A DNA stretch of 64,000 nt. Source: Sipunculus nudus (Eukaryota > Annelida > Sipuncula > Golfingiida > Sipunculidae). The notes beneath the pieces are model-generated. The model was not told the origin of the DNA. It was given only the letters and a program-made list of their open reading frames with translations, and did no database searches. The number at the start of each line of letters is the position of its first letter. Position 1 is the stretch's first letter. Location of the stretch: positions 67,961,916 through 68,025,915 of the forward strand of contig CM049315.1 of NCBI GenBank assembly GCA_026874595.1. The letters run 5' to 3'. This document shows, one piece after another, positions 42,481 through 55,000 of this stretch. The translations under genes were made by a program, and so were the position numbers.

Positions 42481-42944
42481 GAATACTTAAATGGAAACGC
42501 CTCCAGGGAACAACACATGGTCAAAAATCAAGTAAGCAGGTGGGTTGCCATCGAAGTCCACAGTAAACAATGTTACAACAGGAACCGTCTAGACTTAAAA
42601 CGATTCCCACGGAATAATAACTGTCCTTTAACCAACATCCAGTAAGACACCTGTGTTCTCTAAACTAAGTTCTCACGCTACATCGTTATTAATAGAAACA
42701 ATAATCTGTTATATACTACTACTTACTTGAATGTGTATAAAATATCTAAGTCACAGTCCTCTGGTGACAGCCAGGACCATATGCGTTCAAGCTAGTTACT
42801 AAGTATCACAAGGTGGAGGCACGTGTGCGGCTGTTAATGAGCTGTGCACTGCATAGGCAGCTCCAGGAGAGAATTAAGCCGATTTCAGCCAAGTGCAACA
42901 ATAGTGATGTATATAGCCTTTGCCACGCGCCGTCGGTCCATCTA

Positions 42945-43035
42945 GTCCATCGGCTGATGGGTTTGCGCCAACGGTGGATCGACCGTTGGGTCGCCCATCG
43001 CTCGACCGATGGGCCAAAGCCGCCAAACCCATCGA
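42945..43035. repeat. Nested inverted repeats forming a three-way junction
   Basis: The outer stem GATGGGTTTG (42956-42965) pairs with CAAACCCATC (43024-43033). Within it lie two hairpins: CAACGGT-ggatcg-ACCGTTG (42969-42988) and CCCATCG-ctcgac-CGATGGG (42994-43013). All stems are perfect. It is GC-rich against an AT-rich background. Confidence 0.8.
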
Positions 43036-43907
43036 TCGATATTGAAGTTCATACTGAACAAAACATATATACTATATAATGTATTATTTCTTATTTTTTT
43101 ATATCGTTATCCCATATGAGGTTCTGTTGAAATGCCTTTTGTTTACAAACTATTTTATAGGTCAAGCTCCCTATGTTATCCTGGTAGCTGCTGTCCACAT
43201 ATGTAGAACATGGACACGTTTCTTTAATATTAATATATTAAGTATTCACCACCGATTACTTGTTTCAAGTCGTCTTATTTATTTATTTTTTTTATAAAAT
43301 GCTCTTATCAGATGAATAAGCAGAGAGTCAAATGTCATTTTATACTAAAATAATGTGCCCCGGCCCCCTTCCATCCCCACTATAATGACCATTATATCCC
43401 CCCCCAAACAAAATATCATACATTATGTCAAAGATCTTGTACAGTTTATGAAACAAACTAGCTTTTGTTATTATCAAATATAGATTGAAATATTTATTGA
43501 ACCCTAAACTAGCCTACAAACACATTTTAATTTTTTATTCTGGAGCATGAACATTGAACTGCTCTGAGCATCTCCTTATATAGAGAATACATAAAAAATT
43601 GAGACATGCCTACAGGAAACCATCATTCAATTTAAATGTCCCTTATTTTTTTTTTGCAAATGTAAGTTTTATTTAAGCAGCAGTTTTTGCAGGAGAAATA
43701 TAGACATAAACCTTAATCAATCACAAGTTAAGAAGGTTTCCACTTAAAAAAAAATATTACTTGTTTTTTTAGGTATTTTTTTTCGTAGAAGTTATTAAAT
43801 ATGAAATCGACCGTTGGTGAAAGTCACGTTGCCTAAGATGCGAAGCGTAAATATAGACTTTCTCATAGGGAGTGATCAAAAGGGGATCGGGCCTGTCAGC
43901 AGTTTCA

Positions 43908-43910
<3 letters not shown>

Positions 43911-43971
<61 letters not shown>
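43911..43971 (+). repeat. (TA)n microsatellite
   Basis: Alternating AT for about 60 bases with one GT interruption. Confidence 0.95.
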
Positions 43972-43972
<1 letters not shown>

Positions 43973-46798
43973 TACATAAGAAGATACAGCATTTGTGTTA
44001 ACTTGTATACATACATATATTTTATACATTTTAAGTATAAACCCAAACATGAAAATCATATTAATTTTGTAGGTTATTTTCTCCTGGTATTTAAAGTCTT
44101 TGTGAACATAATTGATAAAGAGAAAAGATTCATAGGAGTTGCCCCTTTTATTTATATTTTATTTTTAATTTATCTGGGCACTTGTGGGTGAGAGGTGCTT
44201 TAATTTTGTTTATAAATTCCGTGTCTCTTTATATATCCGGCTGTATATAATGTCGACTATCATGTTTTCACGAACGTATATAGTATCTCATTATTGTGAC
44301 AACCCAAGTATGGATGCGTTTGAGATGCCAAATGTCAAATTCATGTAAACAAATATACGCCTGGTCTTATTTATTAATAATACCATTTATTATCACACAA
44401 AGTGAAGTCCTTAGAAAGAAATCAAAACGACGGTTGCTTCAATCTGTTGGTGGAACATGATGCAAGCTGATATATGTGATCCATAAGTTCCTGTATATAA
44501 AAAAGAAAAGGATTTTTTTTTTCACAGAATCAGATTCAACTGTCGATCTAGTAACTGGCACTTTTATGACTGCCTTATTTATTTTTCAAGCATCACTCAG
44601 CCCGCATTAGAAGTCTATGGGCGTTTTGCGGGGTTCTTCCTGACCTGTAAATTTTCTAGTTATTTATAACATTTCACACATTCAATTGGTGATTAACTTT
44701 AGGCCTATGCAAAGTACATGATAAACACCTCACTTGCATTGAATGAGCTTAACTTCAAACAAGCTGAATAACAACAACCCATTTGTTATGAAGATAGGCT
44801 GCATGAAGAGCACAAACTGTTCCGGTTAACAGGAGTGTTTGTCAAATTGAGGGAACTTTTATCAATATTATGGTCCTATATGCAAAATGTATTTCAGATT
44901 TGCTTTACTAATTGTCTGACAACATTGAAAATCTATTATAATATGTGCAAATGACAAATATATTTATTTAAAGTAAAGTAAATGCTTTAATGCTTTGGTA
45001 GAGCGAAACATAAAGAGGTCAAACTAAAGTTTACTGTCAACATTTTTGGGGCCTACGAATGCTCTCCCACCACCCGCAGGCTTCGGAACTGAATGAATAT
45101 GTTTAACTGGAAATAATGGGCTTTAACGACAAGAAAATTATTTACCGACTTTGATGGATTATTTATAGATGAGAAATCAGAACGACTTCAAAAATGAAAC
45201 GGCATTCAGATGACCATCTGAAAACTAAACTTGAAGCTGCTCAGTAATTTTGTATTTATGCAGTAGTTGCCAATATCGACAAGTAAATGCCTGTGGAAAT
45301 CTTAATTATTATTCCCGCAATTATTCTAAGATTAAAAAATGTTTATTTTTCAGAAAGCATAATCTTCCATCAGAAAAATAAATGTTAAGTTGTCATTTAC
45401 TAAATAAACAAACATAACATATTTTAGACGCAAGAATTATCTAGTAAAAATAGTTTGTCTTCTCATATTGTTTTTTTTGCGCCGCCTATTCCAGACATTT
45501 GACCCCGTGACCCAGACGCTACGTCACTTTCTTTTGGAAAGTCAGCTTTTGGTCAGTCATTGCGAGTGACATATATATACACTAAAATTACTGGTAATAA
45601 ATTATCAAGTACGCATTAACGTAATTTGATATCATAGTCCCAAATAGGTGAGTCAGTGTAACTTTCTTCGAGAAATGACGCAAATTCTCTCAATTTACAT
45701 GGAAAATCCATATTTCTTTTCAGTTACATACATCGCATGAAAACAGCTGAGACTTTATTTCTCAATTGAGTGTGTTTAGTAATATAGGCCAGTACTGTAT
45801 ATATTTTTTGAGTATGTCAATCAAATATAATGCAAATAAATTTAGTGAGAATGGTAGAAAATATACTTGTATGCTTTATATTTAAACTGATAATCTGATC
45901 GAGAGGTATGCTTTGGAATATAATAATATTGCGTATTGCTCAATGTGTAGGTAATTATCAGTTATCTGAAAAATTGTTCATTTTAATATTAATTTGATGA
46001 TAACATCTTTAACTTCATGTAAGTTTGAAAAGAGTATAACTTTTGCCTCTCAGTATATTTGTTTCGTGCTTCATGCCATACACGCCGGGATCTATAGTTT
46101 TATTAAGAAATGTAAGGGTATAAATGTTATCTATTTGGCACACATAATTCTACGATGGCTGGGATAGGGCACGCATAAAATTATAATACTGATAATTATA
46201 CTATCCTCTCCTAACCACCCTATGATCCTGTAAATTTGAAATTTGGTATTTTTTTTGTGTGTGGTGCAGCATGTGATTAAACGTGGAGAAATGGTAAAAA
46301 TATTGCACTGACAATGCAAATTTTCAGTTTTATTTTTATTTTTTTTTCCCAGAATTATGCATACCGTGTGACGGTTAGACCCGCTCCGAACCCCCCCCCC
46401 CCCCACCTAATGCATCCCCCACGCTTTCAAAAACGCTCAAAAGCCGATGGATGTGTGCTGTGTGCAATTAAATTTTCATTAACGTTTCTGTTTCCTTGTT
46501 TATTGACGATTTATTAAATATCATGCAAGACATAACGCTTCTTCTTTGACTCAAAAGGACATCGCTGTTGAAGCCCTGTTGGCCCAAATAATAATAGATC
46601 CCGTTTATTATCATCAGTCCTATTCAAGCTTGTGCTGACGAAATGACCATAATTAGGATTGTACCTTGGTTTTTAAAGCCTTAGGCTTAATCGTAAAATA
46701 TTTTAAATGTACCGTTCAGACAATATAAGTTATTGTCCCAACTTTTAAATACCCTCCCACGCCTGCGTGTCAACCCACCCACCCCTCCAAGATGCGGT

Positions 46799-46840
46799 GG
46801 GGGGGGGGGGGGGGGGGTGGGGGGGTGGGGGTGGGGGGTG
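46799..46840 (+). repeat. Poly-G tract
   Basis: A run of about 19 G followed by G-rich sequence with single T. On the other strand this gives a spurious Pro-rich frame. Confidence 0.9.
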
Positions 46841-47262
46841 GACGGATGAAGAAACAAAGATTTGTGGGTAAATTTATTGATGCTGGTAGACAGGATATTT
46901 GGAGGTGGAAAAGGATAAAAATGGTCGTTGTAATGGATAAAAAAGGTTGGTGACGGTCTTTAATAATAATGTGGAACGAGAAAGAAAATGGTGTGCTGCT
47001 GGCGAGTATGCTTGAGAAGTTGCGCCCTCTTCGGTCCATTTTATGAATTTCTATACATCTTAAAATCGAGAATTACAAACCTCATTTTTTTACGTCAGAA
47101 AAAAAACAGAGGTTTAGAGCTCAAGTTTGTTGCATAGTAAATAGTGGCGAAATCTCGATGAAAAGTATTTTCCTGGTTTATATGATAGTCCTAATAGGTC
47201 TATACCGGGGCCAGAACAGGTCAGCGTATGACCAGCTCCTAAACTTTAGTTCACGTATTTAA

Positions 47263-47302
47263 TGACGTCATGAAGCGTGTTACCCGGGCAACAATGACGT
47301 CA
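47263..47302 (+). promoter_or_regulatory. CRE - X-box - CRE cluster, promoter of the 47.4-kb gene
   Basis: A perfect CRE TGACGTCA lies at 47263-47270 and again at 47295-47302. Between them is GTTACCCGGGCAAC (47279-47292), an exact match to the RFX X-box consensus GTTRCCNNGGYAAC. The cluster is 114-153 bases before the ATG of the gene, a promoter-proximal position. Known: RFX factors drive ciliary and testis genes, and CREB/CREM/ATF bind CREs. Binding here is inferred. Confidence 0.65.
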
Positions 47303-47415
47303 CAAAATATGTCCGGGAACGTTAGTCTCGCTACGAATGTAAAACCTGGTGGACGTGTTCTATCGCGGCTGTACATTTTGTGAGATTTATTTCATTGCGA
47401 TCATTGAAAATTACG

Positions 47416-50261
47416 ATGGCTTCTGTGCGACTTGGGACCAGAACATTACAGTGGATCAAGGACCAGCAGAAACACGTTGATGAGAGGATGGAGACGAGGA
47501 AAACACTCCAAAGACGACGCCAAAGGTATGTAATAGACTTACATATACGGAGCAGATCTGTTACTTAGTGTAAGTCAGTCATGTAGGCTACACTTTCTTC
47601 TTTAACTATAAAGGTCACATTTTTTTTTCATGCTAGCACAAGATGCCACACATATATATATAAGCCTATAAATATATTCGGTGTTATATAGATAGGCTAT
47701 GCTCTGAATATGCATACCCTACATTGTATATTTGATACCGGCTGGCATGGATAAACAATTCGTGTGAAGCCGGGTTAGGGTTGTTAAAGACTTTTAACAA
47801 TGTTAAACAACTAATTATGTCTGGCTTAAACTTTAATATTTTAAAAGGTGCATTTGTAAACGTTAAAAATAAACGTTAATACTTTTTGTGTCCTGATAGA
47901 CAGCGGTGTGGAAAGCCCATCTGTATCAAATTATGGCCAGGCATTGCGGGGGCTGTGCATTAGCTATATCAATAGAAGTGCGCCATGGCAACGACATCCA
48001 GTTTTGGCGCATGCGCCGCCTTTGTGGTTCAGGCGTGTTGCCATGGCGTTATATTGACCTCTCGTCAAGTGCAGTTTAACCTTTATGCGCTGTTTAGATA
48101 TTACATTTGATCATAATCAGCGAAAGCCGCGCAGTTTTTCCAAAATTTATATGTGAACACACGCTAAAATGCATTTGAGACATACAGCGTTTACAGAGAA
48201 TTGATAATTGCAAGTTTTCCTTGCTGAATTCCTTTTTAAAATAATCAAAACTAGAAACGTCCTAACCAAAGTTGCTTATCAACACCGTAATAATCTCTTT
48301 AAAACAGTAGCAACAAACAAAGGGACGGAATCTAGCATTTAATATTACGGAGGTCGCAAGCTGGGTCCTAAAAAAAGAACCATGGGCATTTAATTATATA
48401 CAAAAATATATAGTATAAACAACAAGTTCAATTAATATAATGTTTGCTAATAAAAGCAGTCAGTAGGAGATGCCGAGGATCCGTCCATCCATGCGCATGG
48501 AAAACTTTATTGTTTCCTCGTTGTCTTAATAAATTTCCGAATAAACTATGAGATACTGTTTCATTTGACAGATCAGTTTCAACAAGCTGGTATTATTTTA
48601 GTTACTTTTCAAAATATAGATGGTGGCACCATTACGTTTGTAAACATCCCGCAAGTTACGCCTGCCCTTGGTCAGTTTGTGTATCCCCCCCCCCCCGGTT
48701 ATATACATGACATCACTACCACTTTTCCGCTGTTCAAATTAATCAGACAAATGAATAAGTACCACATAATAATAAAAAAAAATTAAAAAGGATAGATAAA
48801 AACAGTTATAACTTTTCTGCGGGAAATGAATCTTGTATTTTATTTCAACCGGTGTAAATAGTGTTTACAAAAGTCAGTTGTCACTTTACATATTTGTTCT
48901 TACTTCAGTAATACTAATATTGACCAAATATAGACACTGAAAATATTAGATTTAGTATGTGTAACAGTTAGGCCTAGTGTGTCGATAAATACTGATTCAT
49001 TATGTCACACACAGAGTGGAAGACGGTACTAGTTTTACTGGAAGACCATATACATTTAGAGCAAAAAAAGTTACAATGAAAGTAGATTGAATAACTAAAT
49101 TAAACTGAAAAAATTTCATATATTTACATATTCTTTCATTTGCAAAAGCCATTATAACCACAAAAGTCAGTTTCATATAACAAATAAACATGAAAACCCG
49201 AAACATGATTATTGTTTACGTGGTTCATAAATTACTTCTGTCATTTTCAACCCTAAATGTTTATATGGTTATATATTTATAACTCTTTTCACAATTACAT
49301 TTTATCACGGACAATATATATACATGTATAATAAAAATTCTGTCTCTTCAGGAGGAACAAACGCGGTAAAAATCCGGCAGACGAAGTGAGTCACGTGAAA
49401 GCTCAGACCGCGACCCCTGGTGGTAAACAGTTGAGTATGGGCAGACAGCTTCTGAAGGCCATCAGGAAGATGAGAGGGCTGCCGGCTCTCATACGGAGGG
49501 AGGTAAGAAAGTTGTCTGCCTGTTTCAGAAGACCGAGAGAAGATGAACAACCTCAAGAATATCAAGATTTCATGCATCTGTGGAGGGCGTATGGGCAGCC
49601 TAACGAAATGAATGTCACTAACCATAATTTGTCTAGTTTTCAGAGCACAAAATCTACAGAAATGGCATCAATTGAATGCAGAAGCGATACATCTAATACA
49701 AACGCTTTTGATTTCCAGGAGACAACAGTAGAAAACCATTGGATTCCACTGGATACCTCTTTTGTTCCAAGTGAGAACCCTTCCATTTGGTCAGCTGAGG
49801 AAGATTCGATGCATTTGTTGAGACCACACGAGGAGCCAAAAGAAGATTGTGCTACTAATTATGATTTTGTAAATTTTCAGGACACAACATGGGCAGAGGA
49901 TGAACACACCAAATCACCTGACTTTGAAGACGGTTTTGGTTTGCAGACCCTTTTCATGGAAAATGACATCACTTCTATCTGCTTAAAAGAGGAACATCTT
50001 CGCTGTCCTCCCAAAGTGTTGCCTTTTAATATTTCTATCCCTGATAATGACGGGAGGCCACTGGGAGAAATCCTTGATGATATGGTCCAAGAGAACCTGG
50101 ACGCCCTGAGCGTGACGTCATCACTCAGCGACTCGACTATCACGTCAGTCACTGAACTCCTGGACCTGTGTACTGATGAATTTGATGACCTCAGCGTTCT
50201 TGATTACATAGAAGCTGAGAATATCCAAGATCTGCATGAAGGAATCATCGAGAATGTTTAA
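47416..50261 (+). CDS. Unrecognised 339-residue protein, two exons
   Basis: Exon 1 codes from ATG 47416 to 47525 (donor GTATGT). Exon 2 is 49352-50261 (acceptor CTCTTCAG, stop TAA 50259-50261). The split codon AG|G is Arg37. I do not recognise the family. Residues 1-100 are basic with RRRQRRNKRGK (33-43), a likely nuclear localisation signal, and a helical basic segment (QLLKAIRKMRGLPALIRREV, 69-88). The middle contains a 79-residue internal repeat: MHLWR at 111 and MHLLR at 190, FQST at 133 and FQDTT at 212, with a further FQETT at 158. Residues 224-339 are acidic and Ser/Thr-rich (LSVTSSLSDSTITSV, LLDLCTDEFDDLSVLDYIE), like an activation-domain style tail. No membrane segment. A role as nuclear regulator is inference only. 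Confidence 0.72.
47526..49351 (+). other. Intron of the 339-residue protein gene
   Basis: 1826-base intron. It holds a GC-rich cluster at 47981-48048 described separately and a short poly-C run near 48687. I see no further exon. Confidence 0.65.
47981..48048. promoter_or_regulatory. NRF1-like palindrome between inverted CGCCATGGCAAC sites
   Basis: CGCCATGGCAAC (47981-47992) is exactly inverted as GTTGCCATGGCG (48037-48048). Between them is GGCGCATGCGCC (48006-48017), containing the NRF1 core GCGCATGCGC. The outer motifs are X-box half-sites. This may be an intronic enhancer or second promoter. Confidence 0.45.
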
Positions 50262-50271
50262 AGTGTCAGTA

Positions 50272-50277
50272 AATAAA
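50272..50277 (+). promoter_or_regulatory. Possible polyadenylation signal
   Basis: AATAAA occurs only 11 bases after the stop codon; a later signal may be used instead. Confidence 0.3.
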
Positions 50278-51546
50278 TAGCTCCTAACCTAAAATTGATC
50301 TTAACCTACAGTTTTAGTTTCAGGTTGAGCATTTCTCAATATAAAATTTCTGTACTTTCTCACAGTCACAGGATGTCATCTCTATCCTCTCTCTATCTGG
50401 CTGTCTCTCCCTTTCTTTCAGAAACACGATTACACACACGCAGCGGCCTTGGTCCATCTCAGGCTCTTTTCCATCTGTAATCAGATATCAAAAGAAAGCC
50501 TTTTCACGTATGCACATTAATTATATACCGTGTTCACATATACTCTCTGCGAGAAAGTTAAATTTATTTAAAATTTCAATTGTTTTTCAGATAAATCAGA
50601 ACATAGGTTCTATATCATGGTAACCTATTCCTCAGGGTAAAGGGATCAACTGAGTTTGAGATTGCTTTGAATAACTTTAAAAATGATATGCTAACGAACT
50701 TCATATTTCGCTATCAGATATCAACGTGAGGCTTTACAGGCATCTTGATCACCTGACTGGTATGCAGAGGGAAGCTTTAGATGGCGCCACCTAGTTTTAA
50801 CTTCGGTTTGAATGCTATAAAATTATTAGAATATTACCAAATACCATGCCTCATATTGCAAAGAATGGACGTTAGAACCCTACATGTCTCTTATAATATT
50901 ATGATATGATGTTTGTTATATACAAAAAAATAAGTTTGCATTTCGCTGATATTATAGAATACTAACTGGGAGGTTACATCATTAAGCCATTTGCACAAGG
51001 GTTTAGTGTTCCACATATAGATATCGGTGGTAGCTCAAGAATCTTGGCATTCTAGTATCAGAAGCTCCGCACATGTAAAGTGGGTACGTGGATGGTAGTG
51101 CCATTGAAAAGGCAAGAAGTAGGTGTCAGTATTCCCACTCAGCCTTACATTATGTGAATTATGCCAGCGTGTTCTGTCCAAACCTGGCTGACGTAATTTG
51201 GAAAAACACCATGGAAAGGTATAGCTTTACAACGCCTGTACGGCTACCAAATATGGACCACCCATCAGGTATAGTGACCATGCAAACATATTTTTAAAAA
51301 TTATTTATTATATAATTTCCATGATGAATTGTGATGCAATGTATGTAATTTGCATTTATAATTTTTACTTTTATACTTATATCTGCATGATCAGCCATTC
51401 TTCAATTTATGTGAAGCCGTTTTGGTTGTAGTGTTAATATAGGTATAGAAAAAAAAACAAAACAAAAACAAACAAAAAAAAAAGATGATTTTCATGCTGA
51501 ATATTGATGCAATATACGTAATTTGTATGTATAATCTTAACTAAAA

Positions 51547-51581
<35 letters not shown>

Positions 51582-52007
51582 ATATCATATTATTTCCATA
51601 ATGAATGTTGTTGCAGTCTATAAAATTGGTTCTTATAACTTCACTTTTATACTTATATCTGCATATCAGCCATTCTTCATTCTATGTGAATTCCGTTATG
51701 GTTGTAGTGTTAATTAGGTACAAAAGGGCGTTAATAAATTAATCTATTTATTAAATTCTGTTTCAAAATGTGCATGTGTATCTTCAGTAACATGAAAAGT
51801 CGTGTATTGAACGCTTTCAGATAGACCTACATTGTTTATAGTATCTGCTTGCGCAATTATTTGGAATACGCCCTAAAAGGGCCATGTATAGTGAAATTTA
51901 CAATATCTGTTCTTAAAAAATCCTGATTTATTAATATTTAAAAAGTCAAGAGAAAGTCATTCTTAGGGTGTTTAAATCTTTCTCTCGCCAATGACAATGT
52001 TACTTTG
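50278..52007. other. Intergenic, nothing firm
   Basis: Contains a possible 3' UTR, a degenerate repeat core with ATGGCGCCACCT at about 50782, and poly-A (51550-51579). A 69-codon plus frame at 51088-51297 has no recognised family. Two AT-rich stretches (51350-51450 and 51600-51720) share 'ttttatacttatatctgcat' and 'cagccattcttca', a local duplication. Confidence 0.5.
51550..51579 (+). repeat. Poly-A tract
   Basis: About 30 consecutive A. Confidence 0.95.
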
Positions 52008-55000
52008 GTCCATGGTCTAACATTATTAGTGTTTGTTAGAAGACCATGAAGATAACCATATGATGTGGTGACCATGGTCTAACATTAATAGTGTCTGTTA
52101 GAAGACCATGAAGATAAACATTTGATGTGATGACCATGGTCTAACATTGATAGTGTCTGTTAATAGACCATGAAGATAACCATATGATGTGGTGACCATG
52201 GTCTAACATTGTTAGTGTTTGTTTGAAAACCATGAAGATAACCATATGATGTGGTGACCATGGTCTAACATTAAAAATGTCTGTTAGAAGACCATGAAAA
52301 TAACCATATGATGTGGTGACCATGGTTTAACATTGATAGTATCTGATAGAAGACCATGAAGATAACCATATGATCTGGTGACCATGGTCAAACATTGATA
52401 GTGTCTAGATAACCATATGATGTGATGACCATGGTCTAAGGTTAAAGTGTATGTTAGAAGACCATGAAGATAACCATATGATGTGGTGACCAAGGTTCAA
52501 CGTTGATAGTGTCTGTTAGAAGACCATGAAGATAACCATATGATGTGGTGACCACGGTCTAAGGATAAAAGTGTATGATAGAAGATCATGAAAATTACCA
52601 TGATCTAACATTGATATTGTCTGTTAGAAGACCATGAAGATAACCATATGATGTGGTAACCATGGTCTAATATTGATAGTGTCTGTTAGAAGATTATGAA
52701 GATAACCATTTGATGTTTTGATCATGTCTAACATTGATAGTATCTGTTAGGAGACCATGAAGATAACCATATGATGTGGTGACTATGGTCTAATGCCAAT
52801 AGTGTCTCTTAGAAGGCCATGAAGATAACCATTAAATTTGGTGACCATAGTCTAACATTGATAATGTCTGTTAGGAGACCATGAAGATAACAATATGATG
52901 TGGTGACCATGGGTTTAACAATTATAATGTCTGTTAGGAGCCATGAAGATAAACATTTGATGTGCTGACCATAGTCTAACATTGATAATGTCTGTTGGTA
53001 GACCATGAAGATAACCATATGATGTGGTGACTACGGTCTAACATTGAAAATGTCTGTTAGAAGACCATGAAGATAACCATATGATGTGATGACCATGGTC
53101 TAACATTGTAGTGTCTGTCAATAGACCATGAAGATAACCATATGATGTGGTGAGCATGGTCAAACGTTGATAGTGTCTGTTAATAGACCATGAAGATATT
53201 CATATGATGTGGTGACCATGGTCAAACATTGATAGTGTCTGTTATAGAAGGATGAAGATAACCATAATCTAACATTGATAGTGTCTGTTAGAAGACCATG
53301 AAGATAACCATAGATGTGGTGACCATGGTCTAATATTGAAAGTGACTGTTAGAAGGCCATGAAGATAACCATTAAATTTGGTGACCATAGTCTAACATTG
53401 ATAATGTCTGTTAGGAGACCATGAAGATAACAATATGATGTGGTGAGCATGGTCAAACGTTGATAGTGTCTGTTAATAGACCATGAAGATAATCATATGA
53501 TGTGGTGACCATGGTCAAACATTGATAGTGTCTGTTATAGAAGGATGAAGATAACCATAATCTAACATTGATAGTGTCTGTTAGAAGACCATGAAGATAA
53601 CCATAGATGTGGTGACCATGGTCTAATATTGAAAGTGACTGTTAGAAGACCATGAAGATAACCATATGATGTGGTGACCATGGTCTAACATTGATATTGT
53701 TTGTTAGAAGATCATGAAGATAACCAAATGATGTGGTGAAAATGGTCTAAGGTTAATAGTATATGTTAGAAGACCATGAAGATAACCATATGATGTGATG
53801 ACCAAGGTCTAACATTTATAACGCTGTAAGAAGACTATGAAGATAAACATGTGATGTGGTTATCATGGACTAACATTATTAGTGTCTGTTAGGAGACCAT
53901 GAAGATAACCATATGATGTGGTGACAATAGTCTAACATTAATAGTGTCTGTTAGAAGACCATGGAATAACCATTTGATGTGGTTACCATGGTCAAACATT
54001 GACAATGTCTGTTAGAAAACCATGAAGATAACCATATGATTTGGTGACCATGGACTAACGTTGATAGTGTCTGTTAGAAGACCACGAAGATAACCATATG
54101 ATGTGATGACAATGGTCTAAGGATAACAGTGTATGTAAAGAAGATCATGAAGATAACCATGATCTAACATTGATAGTGTGTCTAAGAAGACCATGAAGAT
54201 AACCATATGATGTGGTGACCATGGTCTAATATTGATAGTGTCTGTTAGAAGACCATGAAGATAACTATATGATATTATGACCATGGTCTAACATTGATAG
54301 TGTCTGTTAGAGGACCACGAAGATGACCATATGATGTGGTGACCATGGTATTACATTGCAAGTGTCTGTTAGAAAACCATAAAGATTACTATATGGTGTG
54401 ATGACCATGGTATAACATTAATAGTATCTGTTAGAAGACCATGAAGATAATCATATGATGTGGTGACCATGGTCTAACGTTAACAATACCTGTTAGAAGA
54501 CCATGAAGATAACCATATGATGTGGTGACTATGGTCTATTGCCAATAGTGTCTCTTAGAAGGCCGTGAAGATAACCATTTAATTTGGTGACCATAGTCTA
54601 ACATTGATAATGTCTGTTAGGAGACCATGAAGATAACCATATGATGTGGTGACCATGGGTGTAACAATTATAATGTCTGTTAGGAGACCATGAAGAAAAG
54701 ATAAACATTTGATGTGCTGACCATAGTCTAACATTGATAATGTCTGTTGGTAGACCATGAAGATAACCATATGATGTGGTCACTATGGTCTAACATTGAA
54801 AATGTCTGTTAGAAGACCATGAAGATTACCATATGATGTGATGACCATGGTCTAACATTGATAGTGTCTGTGAATAGACCATGAAGATAACCATATGATG
54901 TGGTGACCATGGTCTGACATTGATAGTGTCTGTTATAAGACCATGAAGATAAACATAATCTATCATGGATAGTGTCTGTTAGAAGACCATGAAGATAACC

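Larger units (their letters stand above)
43036..47262. other. Intergenic, AT-rich, simple repeats only
   Basis: No gene recognised on either strand. Contains (TA)n at 43911-43971, poly-C at 46391-46404 and a poly-G-rich stretch at 46799-46840. Open frames here are short and low in complexity. Confidence 0.55.

Noticed and set aside
46770..47039. Pro-rich minus-strand frame
   Set aside because: Produced by the poly-G tract.
51088..51297. 69-codon frame, possibly an exon fragment
   Set aside because: A possible donor follows (near 51270) but no acceptor in phase or family motif was seen; not enough support.
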